DNA from: Treponema sp.
GTDB lineage: Bacteria > Spirochaetota > Spirochaetia > Treponematales > Breznakiellaceae
DNA: 46,354 nucleotides
Reading direction: 5' to 3'
Assembly (NCBI GenBank): GCA_031267685.1
Contig: JAIRYV010000083.1
Location: forward strand, 1 to 46,354
The position numbers and the translations under genes were made by a program. Each line of letters opens with the position of its first letter. Within the stretch, counting starts at the first letter, position 1. Positions 1 to 8,715 of this stretch are shown in pieces. The notes below the pieces were generated by a model. The model was not told the DNA's origin. It was given only the letters and a program-made list of their open reading frames with translations, and did not search any database.

Positions 1-139
1 TTGTAACAAACGTGTCATTAGTTTTAACTAATAACTTATTAGTTGTAACAAACGTGTCATTAGTTTTAACTAATAACTTATTAGTTGTAACAAACGTGTC
101 ATTAGTTTTAACTAATAAGTTATTAGTTAAAACTAATAG
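1..139. repeat. Palindromic tandem array, 42-bp unit (array 1)
   Basis: Three 42-bp units (1-42, 43-84, 85-126) and a partial tail. Each unit has a constant part followed by nested palindromes: arms ATTAGTT/AACTAAT around TT, and arms AACTAATAA/TTATTAGTT around one base. That base is C in the first two units and G in the third, and the tail carries the TT palindrome in flipped form (AA). The array probably continues left of the window. It ends 11 bases before the start codon of the gene at 151. Confidence 0.9.
101..137. promoter_or_regulatory. Perfect 18-bp-arm hairpin just before a ribosome binding site
   Basis: Arms 101-118 and 120-137 are exact reverse complements around a single G at 119. 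The hairpin abuts the Shine-Dalgarno sequence AGAGGAGAAA (138-147) of the next gene. In RNA it would form a long AU-rich stem next to the ribosome binding site, so a role in translation or mRNA stability is possible but not shown. Confidence 0.6.
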
Positions 140-150
140 AGGAGAAAGAT

Positions 151-873
151 ATGTCAAAGAGCAGTGATTGGATACCGGGACGCCGATATGATGTCCTTAT
201 AATGTGCCGAAACTGGATTCTGTACATGATCGAGGCGTTGCGGCTCGCCTGGGGTGTGCCTGAGGCGGAGTTTACAGAATTTTTGGCCTTATTTACAGCA
301 GCGGAAAACCTCTTGCTGAAGGTGCAGGACGAGGCAGTGCGAACCCACGTAATCACGGTGGAGTGCCAGGCGGCTTTTAAGGCACTGACCGCAAAGATGC
401 GGTTCTTTCGAAGCCGGTATTTCAAGATTCCACCCCTCACTGAGGGAGATTGGGCAGCTCTGGGATTCAAACAGAAAGACACGCATCTCTCGTCAATACC
501 AGAACCTGACGGCGTGCCTGCGGTATCCCTCAGCTATCCCGGCGGTCCCCACGCGATGACAATCCATCTGAGGCCCATGGCAGGAACTCAGGAACTAGAC
601 CCTGTCAGCGACTACGGCTATGCGATATATGTAGGCATTATGCCTCCGGGCGGGGCCACACTGGAGCAGGCAGCGTCAGAGAAACACTACCTAATGAAGC
701 CGCCCGTCGACGGGAAGGGACTCGCATACCTCCGCTTTACCCGGCGGCGAAAGGAGAAGCTCCTCTTCGACGCGGAGGACGGAGGCATGACGGTTTACGT
801 CTGCTGCCGCTACGAGAACCAGAAAGGCAAAGGTGGACAGTGGGGACCAGTGGTTTCGGCAATCATCCCGTAG
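151..873 (+). CDS. Uncharacterised two-part protein (helical N-terminus, Fn3-like C-terminus), paralogue of 30620-31261
   Basis: The protein has 240 residues, no signal peptide and no membrane segment. The N-terminal half (about 1-105) is predicted helical. The C-terminal half is beta-rich and ends in a WGPVVSAIIP-like strand after CRYENQKGKGG, typical of the last strands of a fibronectin-III-like fold. The gene at 30620-31261 shares the same plan: GVPEAEFTE aligns with GIPAEAVTE, LGFKQKDTHLSSIP with FGLPPKDTTHTPV, and YENQKGKGGQWGP with WQNEKGQLGPPSP. I recall similar short proteins in Spirochaetota and Bacteroidota without assigned function. The start has a good Shine-Dalgarno. Function unknown. 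Both paralogues have a palindromic array upstream. Confidence 0.75.
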   Translation: MSKSSDWIPGRRYDVLIMCRNWILYMIEALRLAWGVPEAEFTEFLALFTAAENLLLKVQDEAVRTHVITVECQAAFKALTAKMRFFRSRYFKIPPLTEGDWAALGFKQKDTHLSSIPEPDGVPAVSLSYPGGPHAMTIHLRPMAGTQELDPVSDYGYAIYVGIMPPGGATLEQAASEKHYLMKPPVDGKGLAYLRFTRRRKEKLLFDAEDGGMTVYVCCRYENQKGKGGQWGPVVSAIIP

Positions 874-1321
874 AGAATTCGTAAAGAACGTCCCGTATTG
901 GTGTTTTTATAAAGCCACGCGGGACGTTAAATGGGACATTCTCGGCGGGGTATCATGTATTGAAAAATTGAGCGCCAAGCACCGAACAATCCGCCTTTGA
1001 TATGGATATCGTGAATCCTTACCTTCGGTGGCAAACACCCTCGTGAATACTAGTCGCATATACGCTCTCAGCTTGAGTCCCGAAGGGTGTTCGGAACAAA
1101 CGCCGTTGCCTTTTCCATAAGCATAGTCGGCAGTGAGCTGGCGGAGTGTTCTGCCTGTCTCAGACGCTTCCTATGTGGCGCCTGCTCACAGAAGGCTTCG
1201 AAGAATCGCGCCTGTACTATAACGCAACTGGTAAAGCGCAAGTTATCGGGACTTGATAAGTTCCCTTGCCTAAAGCGAGAGGCTTCACAGCACTCTCGAT
1301 TAAAAAAATTAAAAAAAGTGC
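874..1321. other. Intergenic region without a convincing gene
   Basis: About 450 bases separate the Fn3-like gene from the sugar operon promoter. An inverted repeat AACGTCCCG (887-895) / CGGGACGTT (920-928) lies just after the upstream stop, with a 24-base loop and no T run, so it is a weak terminator candidate. An open frame runs from 1087 into the permease gene but lacks a ribosome binding site and protein-like composition before 1456. Confidence 0.5.
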
Positions 1322-1350
1322 TTGACAGCCTCCAAATACTCCTTTATATT
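1322..1350 (+). promoter_or_regulatory. Strong sigma-70 promoter of the sugar-uptake operon
   Basis: TTGACA at 1322-1327 and TATATT at 1345-1350 are separated by exactly 17 bases. The expected start of transcription is near 1357, immediately before a LacI-type palindrome, giving a leader of about 100 bases before the permease start at 1456. Confidence 0.75.
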
Positions 1351-1359
1351 TTTATCAAT

Positions 1360-1371
1360 GAAACCGGTTTC
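1360..1371. promoter_or_regulatory. LacI-family operator-like palindrome
   Basis: GAAACCGGTTTC is a perfect 12-bp palindrome with the central CG typical of LacI/GalR-family operators. It lies at about +4 to +15 relative to the predicted start site, where bound repressor would block transcription. No LacI-family gene is present in this window, so the regulator would be encoded elsewhere. Confidence 0.6.
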
Positions 1372-1455
1372 TCTCTATCGTGTTTTGCTTGTTGTTGTAC
1401 TTGCCAGCTTGTCTTCTTGTTTGTGGAGGAAGTTTCAAAATGTAAAGGAGCTTTT

Positions 1456-2403
1456 ATGAGCGAGTTGAGTGTGATGAAGGCTAAGCCTCGGTCTTTGAGG
1501 AAGCGACTCTGGGACTGTAAGACCCTTATTCTGATGTGTACCCCAGCCATTCTTTTTTTCATCGTGTTTTCCTACATCCCTATGCCGGGCGCTTACATCG
1601 CGTTTACTGATTTTAAGTACAACTTGGGAATCTTCGGCAGCACGTTTATAGGATTCGAGAACTTCCGGTTTCTGTTTATTACCGGCAAACTCTGGGAGCT
1701 GACCCGAAATACCGTTCTCTACAATATAGCTTTCATCCTTCTGGGTAATTTCTTCCAAATCTTCGTGGCCATACTGCTTAACGAAATCCGCGGCAAATGG
1801 TTCAAAAAGTTCAGTCAGACGATCATGTTCCTGCCCTACTTTATATCCGCAGTGCTGGTGGGCTTTTTGGCTTACAGCATCCTGAACTATGACTTTGGAT
1901 TTATCCCTAATGTGGTTAAGGCGCTGGGGGGCGATGCCCCGCGCTTCTACGGAACTCCGGCAGTTTGGCCATTCATCATCGTGTTGGTACAGCTTTGGCA
2001 GTCCACAGGCTACGGGTCTATCGTGTACTTTGCCGCTATCATGGGCATAGACACCGCCATTTACGAGGCTGCTGAGATTGACGGCGCCAACGCAATCCAG
2101 AGGATTCGCTACATCATTCTCCCCAGCCTCAAACCTACAGCCGTCATCCTCATCCTTTTTTCCATCGGCGGCATCCTCAAGGGTAACTTCGGCCTCTTCT
2201 ACAACCTGGTCGGAACCTCCAACGCGGCCTTACAGCCCTATACGGACATCATCGAAACCTATGTATACCGCAGCCTGATGAACCAGTTCAACTTTTCCTA
2301 CTCTGCGGCTGTGGGACTTTACCAATCAGTATTCGGCTTCTGTATTGTCATGGCCGCCAACTGGATCATCAAAAAGATCGAAAAAGATTACGCGCTATTT
2401 TAA
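1456..2403 (+). CDS. Carbohydrate ABC transporter permease, LplB type
   Basis: A 315-residue integral membrane protein of the binding-protein-dependent permease family. The EAA loop is clear (EAAEIDGANAIQRIRYIILP), the contact site for the cytoplasmic ATPase. About six membrane segments are predicted, the first near residues 30-50. The closest family is LplB/YtcP-type CUT1 permeases for oligosaccharides. I chose ATG 1456 because AAAGGAG precedes it at 1444-1450; the longer open frame has no ribosome binding site. It is first in an operon with a second permease (11-base gap), a binding protein and a GH30 enzyme. No ATPase is encoded here, so a shared MsmK-like ATPase is probably used (inference). 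Confidence 0.9.
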   Translation: MSELSVMKAKPRSLRKRLWDCKTLILMCTPAILFFIVFSYIPMPGAYIAFTDFKYNLGIFGSTFIGFENFRFLFITGKLWELTRNTVLYNIAFILLGNFFQIFVAILLNEIRGKWFKKFSQTIMFLPYFISAVLVGFLAYSILNYDFGFIPNVVKALGGDAPRFYGTPAVWPFIIVLVQLWQSTGYGSIVYFAAIMGIDTAIYEAAEIDGANAIQRIRYIILPSLKPTAVILILFSIGGILKGNFGLFYNLVGTSNAALQPYTDIIETYVYRSLMNQFNFSYSAAVGLYQSVFGFCIVMAANWIIKKIEKDYALF

Positions 2404-2414
2404 GGAGGAATCAA

Positions 2415-3302
2415 ATGAAAGTAAGAAAAGACCCGGTATCCTATGGAGTTACCATTTTCGCGGTTGTGTTTGTGTCGATCTTCGCCCTGCTCTGTCTGCT
2501 TCCCTTTGTGATGATGATTTCCGCGTCATTTAGCGATGAAAATATCGTTATGACATCAGGGATAGGGATACTGCCCAAGGGACTTTCTATGGAAGCGTAT
2601 AAGATTGCCCTGAAAAGCCCCAAGTTTATACTCGGCGCGTATGGGGTAACAATCGCCCTGACCGCCAGCGGTACCAGCATTGGCCTTTTCCTCATTGCTA
2701 TGACTGGCTATGCGCTCTATCGGCCTGACTTTTTCATCAGGAATAAGATCGCCTTTTTCTTCTATTTTACTACCCTGTTCTCTGCGGGGCTGGCGCCTTC
2801 CTACATCTGGATGACACGATATCTCAACCTGAAAAACAACTATCTGGCAGTGCTGCTGCCTCTGCTCATGTCTCCTTGGCTCATCATCCTGATGCGGAAC
2901 TTTATGAAATCCGTGCCTTTTGAGATTACCGAATCCGGGAAGATTGACGGGGCTGGGGATTTCACCATCTTTATCCGCCTCATTTTTCCCATGATGAAGC
3001 CAGCGCTTGCCACCATCGGCCTGTTTCTGGCGCTGAGCTACTGGAACGAGTGGTATAACTCCATGCTCTACCTGCCCAACCTTGACTACAAGCCTCTGCA
3101 ATACTATTTGTACAAGATTGTGAACGAGGCGGCGGCATTGCGGCAGTCTCTGGCGGGATCAGTGGTTATTATCGGGGCGCTGCCCACTACTACACTGAAA
3201 ATGGCGACCGCAATGCTGGCCACTGGGCCTATCATTCTGCTCTATCCCTTCGTGCAGAAGTATTTTATCAGCGGCATCACCATTGGTGCGGTGAAGGGCT
3301 AG
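2415..3302 (+). CDS. Carbohydrate ABC transporter permease, LplC type
   Basis: A 295-residue inner-membrane protein, second permease of the transporter. The EAA-type loop appears as ESGKIDGAGDFTIFIRLIFP, and the N-terminal segment around residues 15-40 is strongly hydrophobic, as in LplC/YtcP (MalG-like) proteins. AAGGAGG lies 8 bases before ATG 2415. It pairs with the LplB-type permease immediately upstream. Confidence 0.9.
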   Translation: MKVRKDPVSYGVTIFAVVFVSIFALLCLLPFVMMISASFSDENIVMTSGIGILPKGLSMEAYKIALKSPKFILGAYGVTIALTASGTSIGLFLIAMTGYALYRPDFFIRNKIAFFFYFTTLFSAGLAPSYIWMTRYLNLKNNYLAVLLPLLMSPWLIILMRNFMKSVPFEITESGKIDGAGDFTIFIRLIFPMMKPALATIGLFLALSYWNEWYNSMLYLPNLDYKPLQYYLYKIVNEAAALRQSLAGSVVIIGALPTTTLKMATAMLATGPIILLYPFVQKYFISGITIGAVKG

Positions 3303-3373
3303 GGGTTTTGGTTTGGTTATTCGGGTTGGCGCACTGCGTTATGCCTATAACAATATCTTTTAGGAGGTCTTTT

Positions 3374-4935
3374 ATGAAAAAGACAACGCGGACGATGAAG
3401 GCAATGCTTGCCAGCATCCTTATTTTGGTTACAGGGGGGGGGGGGCGCTCTACGCCGCTGGTCAACAGGGCAGTTCTTCCACTTCCAGTGGAAGAGTAAC
3501 TCCAATTACCATGCTTCTGCTTGGTAATAAGCCCACAAACGGACGGGCTGATGCGGCAATCGCGGAGATCAACAAGATTGTTGGCCCTCGCATTGGAGTA
3601 GAACTGCGAACTCAGTACATCGAATGGGCAGACTGGCAGAATCAGTACCAGCTTGCTTTGGCATCAGGCGATCCTAACATCGATCTGGTAGTAACGGCTA
3701 CGGACTGGCTCTATGCTTGGGAACTCACTCGTAAGGGCGGCTTCTATCCTCTGACCCCAGAACTGCTTCAGACAAACGCCCCGCAGACTTGGGCGGCCAT
3801 TCCACAATCCCACTGGGACTTATGTAGTGAAAACGGCAAAATCTGGTTCATCCCTGAAGACCAGTACAGTCAGTACACCAACCATGGGATGTATTGGCGC
3901 AAGGACTGGGCTGCGGCAGGTGGTCTTAGCAGTGTGGAGAAGTTCGAGGACTTAGAAACCTATTGGGACATTGTGAAAAAGAATCATCCTCAAGCCTATC
4001 CTTGGGATATCAACGGTGCGGAGTACCTTGACTTTGGGCTTATCGGCGCGTATTTCATGGCAAAACGGCCAATTCAGACTATCATCGGCGCCAATGCAGG
4101 TAACTTCGGCATTTTTCAGTACAACACTAATGATCCGTACACAGTGGTGTCTTTATACATGGAAGGAAATGAGTTTTTGGAGGCAGCTCGTATATTAGAC
4201 CGTTTTGCTAAAAAAGGCTTTTGGCGCGAGGATGTACTGAACTATCGGGGCGAGACTCGGAACCTCTTCCTTGCTGGGCTTTCCGGTTCAGACCAGCACC
4301 ACACTCAAACCTATATTGGCCTGCGGGAGCAGATGGATCGGGAGCAACCCGGTTCAGAGATTCAGATGTACTGGTGGGGAAAGGAACTCAACAATGTGAA
4401 CAAAGACTTGCTGACGCACGGGGCTATGGCGATCAACGCTGCCTCCCGGAATGTGGCAAAGGCTCTCCAGCTCTACGATCTTCTGCGGAACGACAAACAG
4501 ATATACCTGCTCTACAACTACGGTATTGAAGGCAAAGATTATCTGGTCAAGGCCGATGGCTCATTCAGTCGGCCCGATGGCTGGAATTCCTCCACCGATG
4601 CTCTGGACACTAACTTCTGGGCAGGCCGGATGGACAAGTTCGAGCCTATGTGGGATACCTGGTGGAGCGGTCGGACCACGTTTGTGGAAAACCTGAACAC
4701 TTTTGCTAAGGAATATCCTTTGGGGAAATTCGCCTTTGATCCCTCTAAGGTTTCTGCGGAAATCTCCGCCATTGGAGAGGTCTGCATCACCTACATTCCT
4801 TCGATTCACTTCGGCAAGACCAGCGATCCTGACAAGGCAGTGGCTGATTTCCGCGCTGCTCTGCAACGCGCTGGTTACGACAAGGTTAAGGCGGAGTTGC
4901 AGACACAGTTAACCGCGCTCAAGAACGCACGGTAA
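3374..4935 (+). CDS. Sugar-binding protein of the ABC transporter, frame interrupted at a 12-G tract
   Basis: The gene starts at ATG 3374 behind AGGAGG with a signal peptide (MKKTTRTMKAMLASILILV). A run of 12 G (3434-3445) then puts the reading frame out of register; the mature protein is open in another frame from the tract through 4935. Adding one G or removing two would join signal peptide and mature part, with a plausible cleavage site ALYA-AG. The mature part resembles LplA/DUF3502-type extracellular solute-binding proteins (ELRTQYIEWADWQNQYQLAL near its start). Treponemes are known to switch genes by poly-G length change, so phase variation is plausible; a sequencing error in the homopolymer or a fixed mutation are alternatives. 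Confidence 0.75.
3434..3445. repeat. Poly-G tract (12 G) inside a signal peptide coding region
   Basis: Twelve consecutive G within the signal peptide of the binding-protein gene. At this length the signal peptide and the mature protein are in different frames. Tracts of this length are prone to slippage, making this a candidate contingency locus. Confidence 0.85.
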
Positions 4936-4965
4936 AGTATATGGTGGGGCTATGAGGGCTGTGGA

Positions 4966-5001
4966 GGCGCGGCATGTCATGTCCCCGCCAAACGGGTTTT
5001 T
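4966..5001 (+). terminator. Possible partial terminator between binding-protein and GH30 genes
   Basis: A stem of GGCG-C-GG (4966-4972) with CC-C-CGCC (4983-4989), loop 10 bases, one mismatch, is followed shortly by a run of five T (4997-5001). It could reduce read-through into the GH30 gene. It is short and imperfect. Confidence 0.35.
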
Positions 5002-5017
5002 GAAGGAGGAGAACTTC

Positions 5018-7273
5018 ATGTTTGAACATCAATTATTGTTAGGCTTCGCGCTTATGCCTGTGGTATTGGCTTGTGTTTCGTGCCAATCAAGTTCGGCTTC
5101 TTCGGAAACGAGCGGCGATTCTGCGTCTGTTTCAAGTGTCAGGGTAAAACTAAACCCGGATGATGCTTCACCCTTTAACAATGGGCGCTTTGAAGGCTGG
5201 GGAACAGCGCTCTGCTGGTGGGCAAACCGGCTGGGCTACGACGAATTGCTGACCGAGCAAGCCGCGAAACTTTTCTTCGCGGAGGATGGCCTGGGGCTGG
5301 ACATTGGACGCTACAACATTGGCGGCGGCGACGATCCTGCCCATAAGCATATAAGCCGTTCCGACTCACAGGTTCCGGGTTACGCGACTGGTTTTGATGA
5401 AAACGGCGATATAGTTTACGACTGGACTGTGGATCAAAACCAGCGCAACATAACTCTGGCGGCTCTGGCAGCTAATCCCGCGTTCTATGTTGAGGGGTTT
5501 TCCAATTCCCCGCCATGGTTTATGACGGTTTCGGGCTGCTCATCAGGCAATAGTCCTGCCGACAAAGACAACCTCAAGGCTGACCAGTACGATAACTTTG
5601 CTAAATACATAGCGCAGGTTACACGGCACTTCAGGGACGAATTCGGTATCGCTTTTCAGAGTTACTCTCCCATAAACGAGCCTGACACCAACTATTGGGG
5701 GGCGTACAGCAACAAGCAGGAAGGCTGTCATTATGATCATGGCACGAGTCAATCCAAGATACTGATCGCCACGCGGCAAGCTCTGGACGCCGCGTGCTTG
5801 CGGGATGTACTGGTCGCGGGTATGGATGAGAGCATCATAGAGCAAACCAGAGACAATTTAGGCCGCCTCTCTGAGGAGGCAAAGGCGGCGCTGGGTAGAA
5901 TCGATACCCATACTTACGGCGGCTCAGACCGAGCTGGGGTAAAGGCAAAGGCAATCGAGATGGGTAAAGACCTGTGGATGAGTGAGGTTGATGGCGGTGG
6001 GACAGAGGGAAGCAATCCCGGGGACATGGGCGCGGGTTTATGGTTCGCAAACAGGATTCTTGTTGACATGAACGGGATGCAGCCTTCGGCCTGGGTTTTA
6101 TGGGATATCGTTGACTTCCATAAGGATTCAACGTTCACCGCGCCTGATGGCTCTCACCCCGAAGCCGGAGTCAGGTTACGGCAGGATGCGGGAATCTGGG
6201 GAGTGGGCATGGCGGATCATGACGAGAAAAAAATCTACCTTACCCAGAAATACTATGTATTCGGCCAGTTTACCCGCTACATACATCCGGGCGACACCAT
6301 CATCGGCTCATCCAATCAGCAGATACTGGCGGCATACAACAAGGAAAGTGGCGCTATCAAGATTGTCGCGGTAAACGCTGACGCGAGCCTGAAGAACTAC
6401 ACGTTCGACCTTTCGAACTTTGGCAGTGTCCCGCAATACGCAAAGGCAATCCGCACACGAGGCGCTTTTGATGGCGGCGAACACTGGAAAGATGTCGCGG
6501 TCATTGAAGTCAAGGACAAGCAATTCAGCTTTGCGCTTCTGGCCAATTCAGTTACGACCTTTGTCATTGATTGGAAGAAGCCTGAGATTCCCGGATACAT
6601 CACGGTGGCAGGGCTAACAGATACTTTTGTTGGGGAAACGAGCGCCTATATTGCTCAAAACAGTGATGGTTCGCCAGTAACCTGGTCGGTTTCCGATAAG
6701 ACGATTGCGACGATAAGCGCGGATGGCCTACTCACTCCCTTAAAAGAGGGAAGTGTAAGCGTTACGGCACGAAGCGAAAAGTTCGGGCTTGAGGACAGTG
6801 TAAACGTTGCTGTTCTGGATATACGGGGTTTAAGCAAAGTGGAAATAGCGCCTGAACAGGTTACTGGCAGCGTTCCCTGGAATGGTCAGTCTAACGCCAA
6901 CAACTGCAAAAGAGTTGTTGATGGAAACTTGGAGTCCTTCTTTGACGGACTCATCGATGGCTACGTTACCCTTGATTTGGAAGGCGCGTACAAGATTGAG
7001 GCACTGAAATACGCGCCGCGACCAGGTTTCGAGTATCGTGTAACCGGCTCCTTTTATGGTTCAGCCGATGGTATAAACTGGGATGCAATCTATACGGTTT
7101 CCTCAACGCCTGCGTCAAAGGCGCTGACAGCTGTTTACGCCCGTGATTTTGCAGAAGGCGTTGCCGGGAAAGCCTATCGGTACATAAAATACGCGACATA
7201 TGGCACAGGAGACTCACATAACTGTAATATCGCTGAAATCGAAGTGTGGCAAAGAAACGGAGAAGCTTATTAA
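5018..7273 (+). CDS. Secreted GH30-family glycosidase lipoprotein with Ig-like and F5/8 C domains
   Basis: A 751-residue protein resembling endo-beta-1,6-galactanase-type GH30 enzymes. It begins with a lipoprotein signal (possible acylated Cys 19 or 22), so it is probably anchored at the cell surface or in the periplasm. The TIM-barrel region carries GWGTALCWWAN near residue 60, the acid/base Glu 221 in SPINEPDTNYW and the nucleophile Glu 323 in LWMSEVDGGG. A Big2-like Ig domain follows (about 525-605), then an F5/8 type C (CBM32-like) sugar-binding domain to the end. GAAGGAGGAG precedes ATG 5018. As last gene of the sugar operon it probably releases the oligosaccharide that the transporter imports. 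The exact substrate is not determined; beta-1,6-galactan or a related beta-glycan fits best. Confidence 0.88.
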   Translation: MFEHQLLLGFALMPVVLACVSCQSSSASSETSGDSASVSSVRVKLNPDDASPFNNGRFEGWGTALCWWANRLGYDELLTEQAAKLFFAEDGLGLDIGRYNIGGGDDPAHKHISRSDSQVPGYATGFDENGDIVYDWTVDQNQRNITLAALAANPAFYVEGFSNSPPWFMTVSGCSSGNSPADKDNLKADQYDNFAKYIAQVTRHFRDEFGIAFQSYSPINEPDTNYWGAYSNKQEGCHYDHGTSQSKILIATRQALDAACLRDVLVAGMDESIIEQTRDNLGRLSEEAKAALGRIDTHTYGGSDRAGVKAKAIEMGKDLWMSEVDGGGTEGSNPGDMGAGLWFANRILVDMNGMQPSAWVLWDIVDFHKDSTFTAPDGSHPEAGVRLRQDAGIWGVGMADHDEKKIYLTQKYYVFGQFTRYIHPGDTIIGSSNQQILAAYNKESGAIKIVAVNADASLKNYTFDLSNFGSVPQYAKAIRTRGAFDGGEHWKDVAVIEVKDKQFSFALLANSVTTFVIDWKKPEIPGYITVAGLTDTFVGETSAYIAQNSDGSPVTWSVSDKTIATISADGLLTPLKEGSVSVTARSEKFGLEDSVNVAVLDIRGLSKVEIAPEQVTGSVPWNGQSNANNCKRVVDGNLESFFDGLIDGYVTLDLEGAYKIEALKYAPRPGFEYRVTGSFYGSADGINWDAIYTVSSTPASKALTAVYARDFAEGVAGKAYRYIKYATYGTGDSHNCNIAEIEVWQRNGEAY

Positions 7274-7368
7274 CCACGAACGCCACATAACCAACGGAGA
7301 CCGTATGGGCTACAGTGTATCAAAAACTTTTGGCTGTGACGCTCGTGATCAATAAGCCTACAATAAGA

Positions 7369-8703
7369 TTATCGGAAAAGTGTTCGACATTCAAGGTAGA
7401 AACGTTTTTCTTTTGCCTCTCCCATTGAGAAACTTTTTCGGGGAAGAGGTCCACGCCTTGCCACGGTTTTGAAAAGATCCCGCTTGTCGATAGGGGGAAG
7501 GAGCAGCCCCACTGCGTCTCCCTGCGCGGTCTGAAACAGGCTGTCTTCACCGTGTATGTAATCAATCGAATACGCGGCATTGCTGGCAACAAAGGCATCA
7601 AGCAGAGGCTGGAGCGTGTCAGTGGCAAGACCCTGACGCTCAGATTCCACTAACAGATACGAGTCGCCAGAAACCAGACCAAGCCGGTTTCGCTCACAGG
7701 CCGCGTCTCCCACAAGGGCAGCCAGTTCCTCGCGACTTGCCACAGCACAGCTTGAAAAGGCGGGCTGCACGGCAAGGACTGCGCTAATCTCGACAAACGA
7801 CGCACCAAAGATCACACGGTGAATCGGCTCAAAGGCAATGCCCGCGTCATAGAGGTTTTCGATTTCAACCAGCGCGTAACGGGCTGGGTGCTTTGTCAAG
7901 CCTTCTTCACCACTATGCGCCGCCTTGTATTCCAGCCAGATCGCCTTTGCACTGGCAAGCGAATGATTGCCATCGCCCACGGCAAAGAGAAAAGGCGCGT
8001 CAGATGCGCCGCCATAGCGCTCGCCAGACCGCGCCACAAGCCCCTCAAACGCCGCCGCAAGATATGCCCAGTCAGCCTCTTGCTTCAAAAGCCAGCCCGA
8101 AACCGCCCCGCTGCCCATTGAAAGCTCGGTCGTGTAAAGCGGTTCCGCCTGTTTTGCATGCTCACCCAGTGCGCTCAGTAAGGCGTCATCTTCGTCATCA
8201 ATAAGAAGCAGAATGTGGGACGTTTCAAGCACCGCGTCCCGGCGAACCGCCATTCGAGGCGGAAGCCGTTCTTCCACAGTTCCCTCGGTACTCCGAATCA
8301 AAGGGCGCGCCTCTGGCTTCCAGTCATACTGTTCCAGGTCAACACACAGCACAAGCCCGCGCCGCTGCTCGTGAAAAGGGGTTTTTCGCTCAATATAAAC
8401 AGCACCGCGTTCACAGGGAACAAGCAGCCCTTCGAGGTACGTCGCCATCGTGTCGTGAATCGCCGCAACCCGCGCCGCAATTCCTGCGCCCTGTAGCTCC
8501 GCCAGAAGGATTTCCGGCAGAATCAAGTTCAGCGTAGAGGGACACGCACCCACGAGCTTCTTCACCGCCGCCCAATAAGCGTGATCCTGAGTAAACTGAT
8601 CACAGGCAATAACCGCCCACTTTTCTAAATCAACCCCTGCTTCAGGAAGCAAAAGCTCAGGGATAGCAATACCTGAAAGGGCAAGCCGCTGATGTATATC
8701 CAT
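7369..8703 (-). CDS. DUF1015 family protein
   Basis: A 444-residue soluble protein of the DUF1015 (COG4198) family. Family features visible are the N-terminal WAVIACDQFTQDHAYW, the central VGDGNHSLASAKAIW, and the C-terminal DYIHGEDSLFQTAQ. The biochemical role of the family is unsettled, although it often sits near amino-acid or dehydrogenase genes. It lies 12 bases after the Fe-ADH-like gene and has GGAG before ATG 8703, so the two are probably cotranscribed. Confident on family, silent on reaction. Confidence 0.85.
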   Translation of the reverse strand: MDIHQRLALSGIAIPELLLPEAGVDLEKWAVIACDQFTQDHAYWAAVKKLVGACPSTLNLILPEILLAELQGAGIAARVAAIHDTMATYLEGLLVPCERGAVYIERKTPFHEQRRGLVLCVDLEQYDWKPEARPLIRSTEGTVEERLPPRMAVRRDAVLETSHILLLIDDEDDALLSALGEHAKQAEPLYTTELSMGSGAVSGWLLKQEADWAYLAAAFEGLVARSGERYGGASDAPFLFAVGDGNHSLASAKAIWLEYKAAHSGEEGLTKHPARYALVEIENLYDAGIAFEPIHRVIFGASFVEISAVLAVQPAFSSCAVASREELAALVGDAACERNRLGLVSGDSYLLVESERQGLATDTLQPLLDAFVASNAAYSIDYIHGEDSLFQTAQGDAVGLLLPPIDKRDLFKTVARRGPLPRKSFSMGEAKEKRFYLECRTLFR

Positions 8704-8715
8704 ATCTACTCCAGC

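Noticed and set aside
1087-1455. N-terminal extension of the first permease
   Set aside because: It spans the promoter and operator, and the strong ribosome binding site is at 1444-1450 before ATG 1456.
5835-6131. Minus-strand ORFs inside the GH30 gene and similar shadow ORFs in recA, prs and PBP genes
   Set aside because: Opposite-frame shadows of well-supported genes with no start signals.
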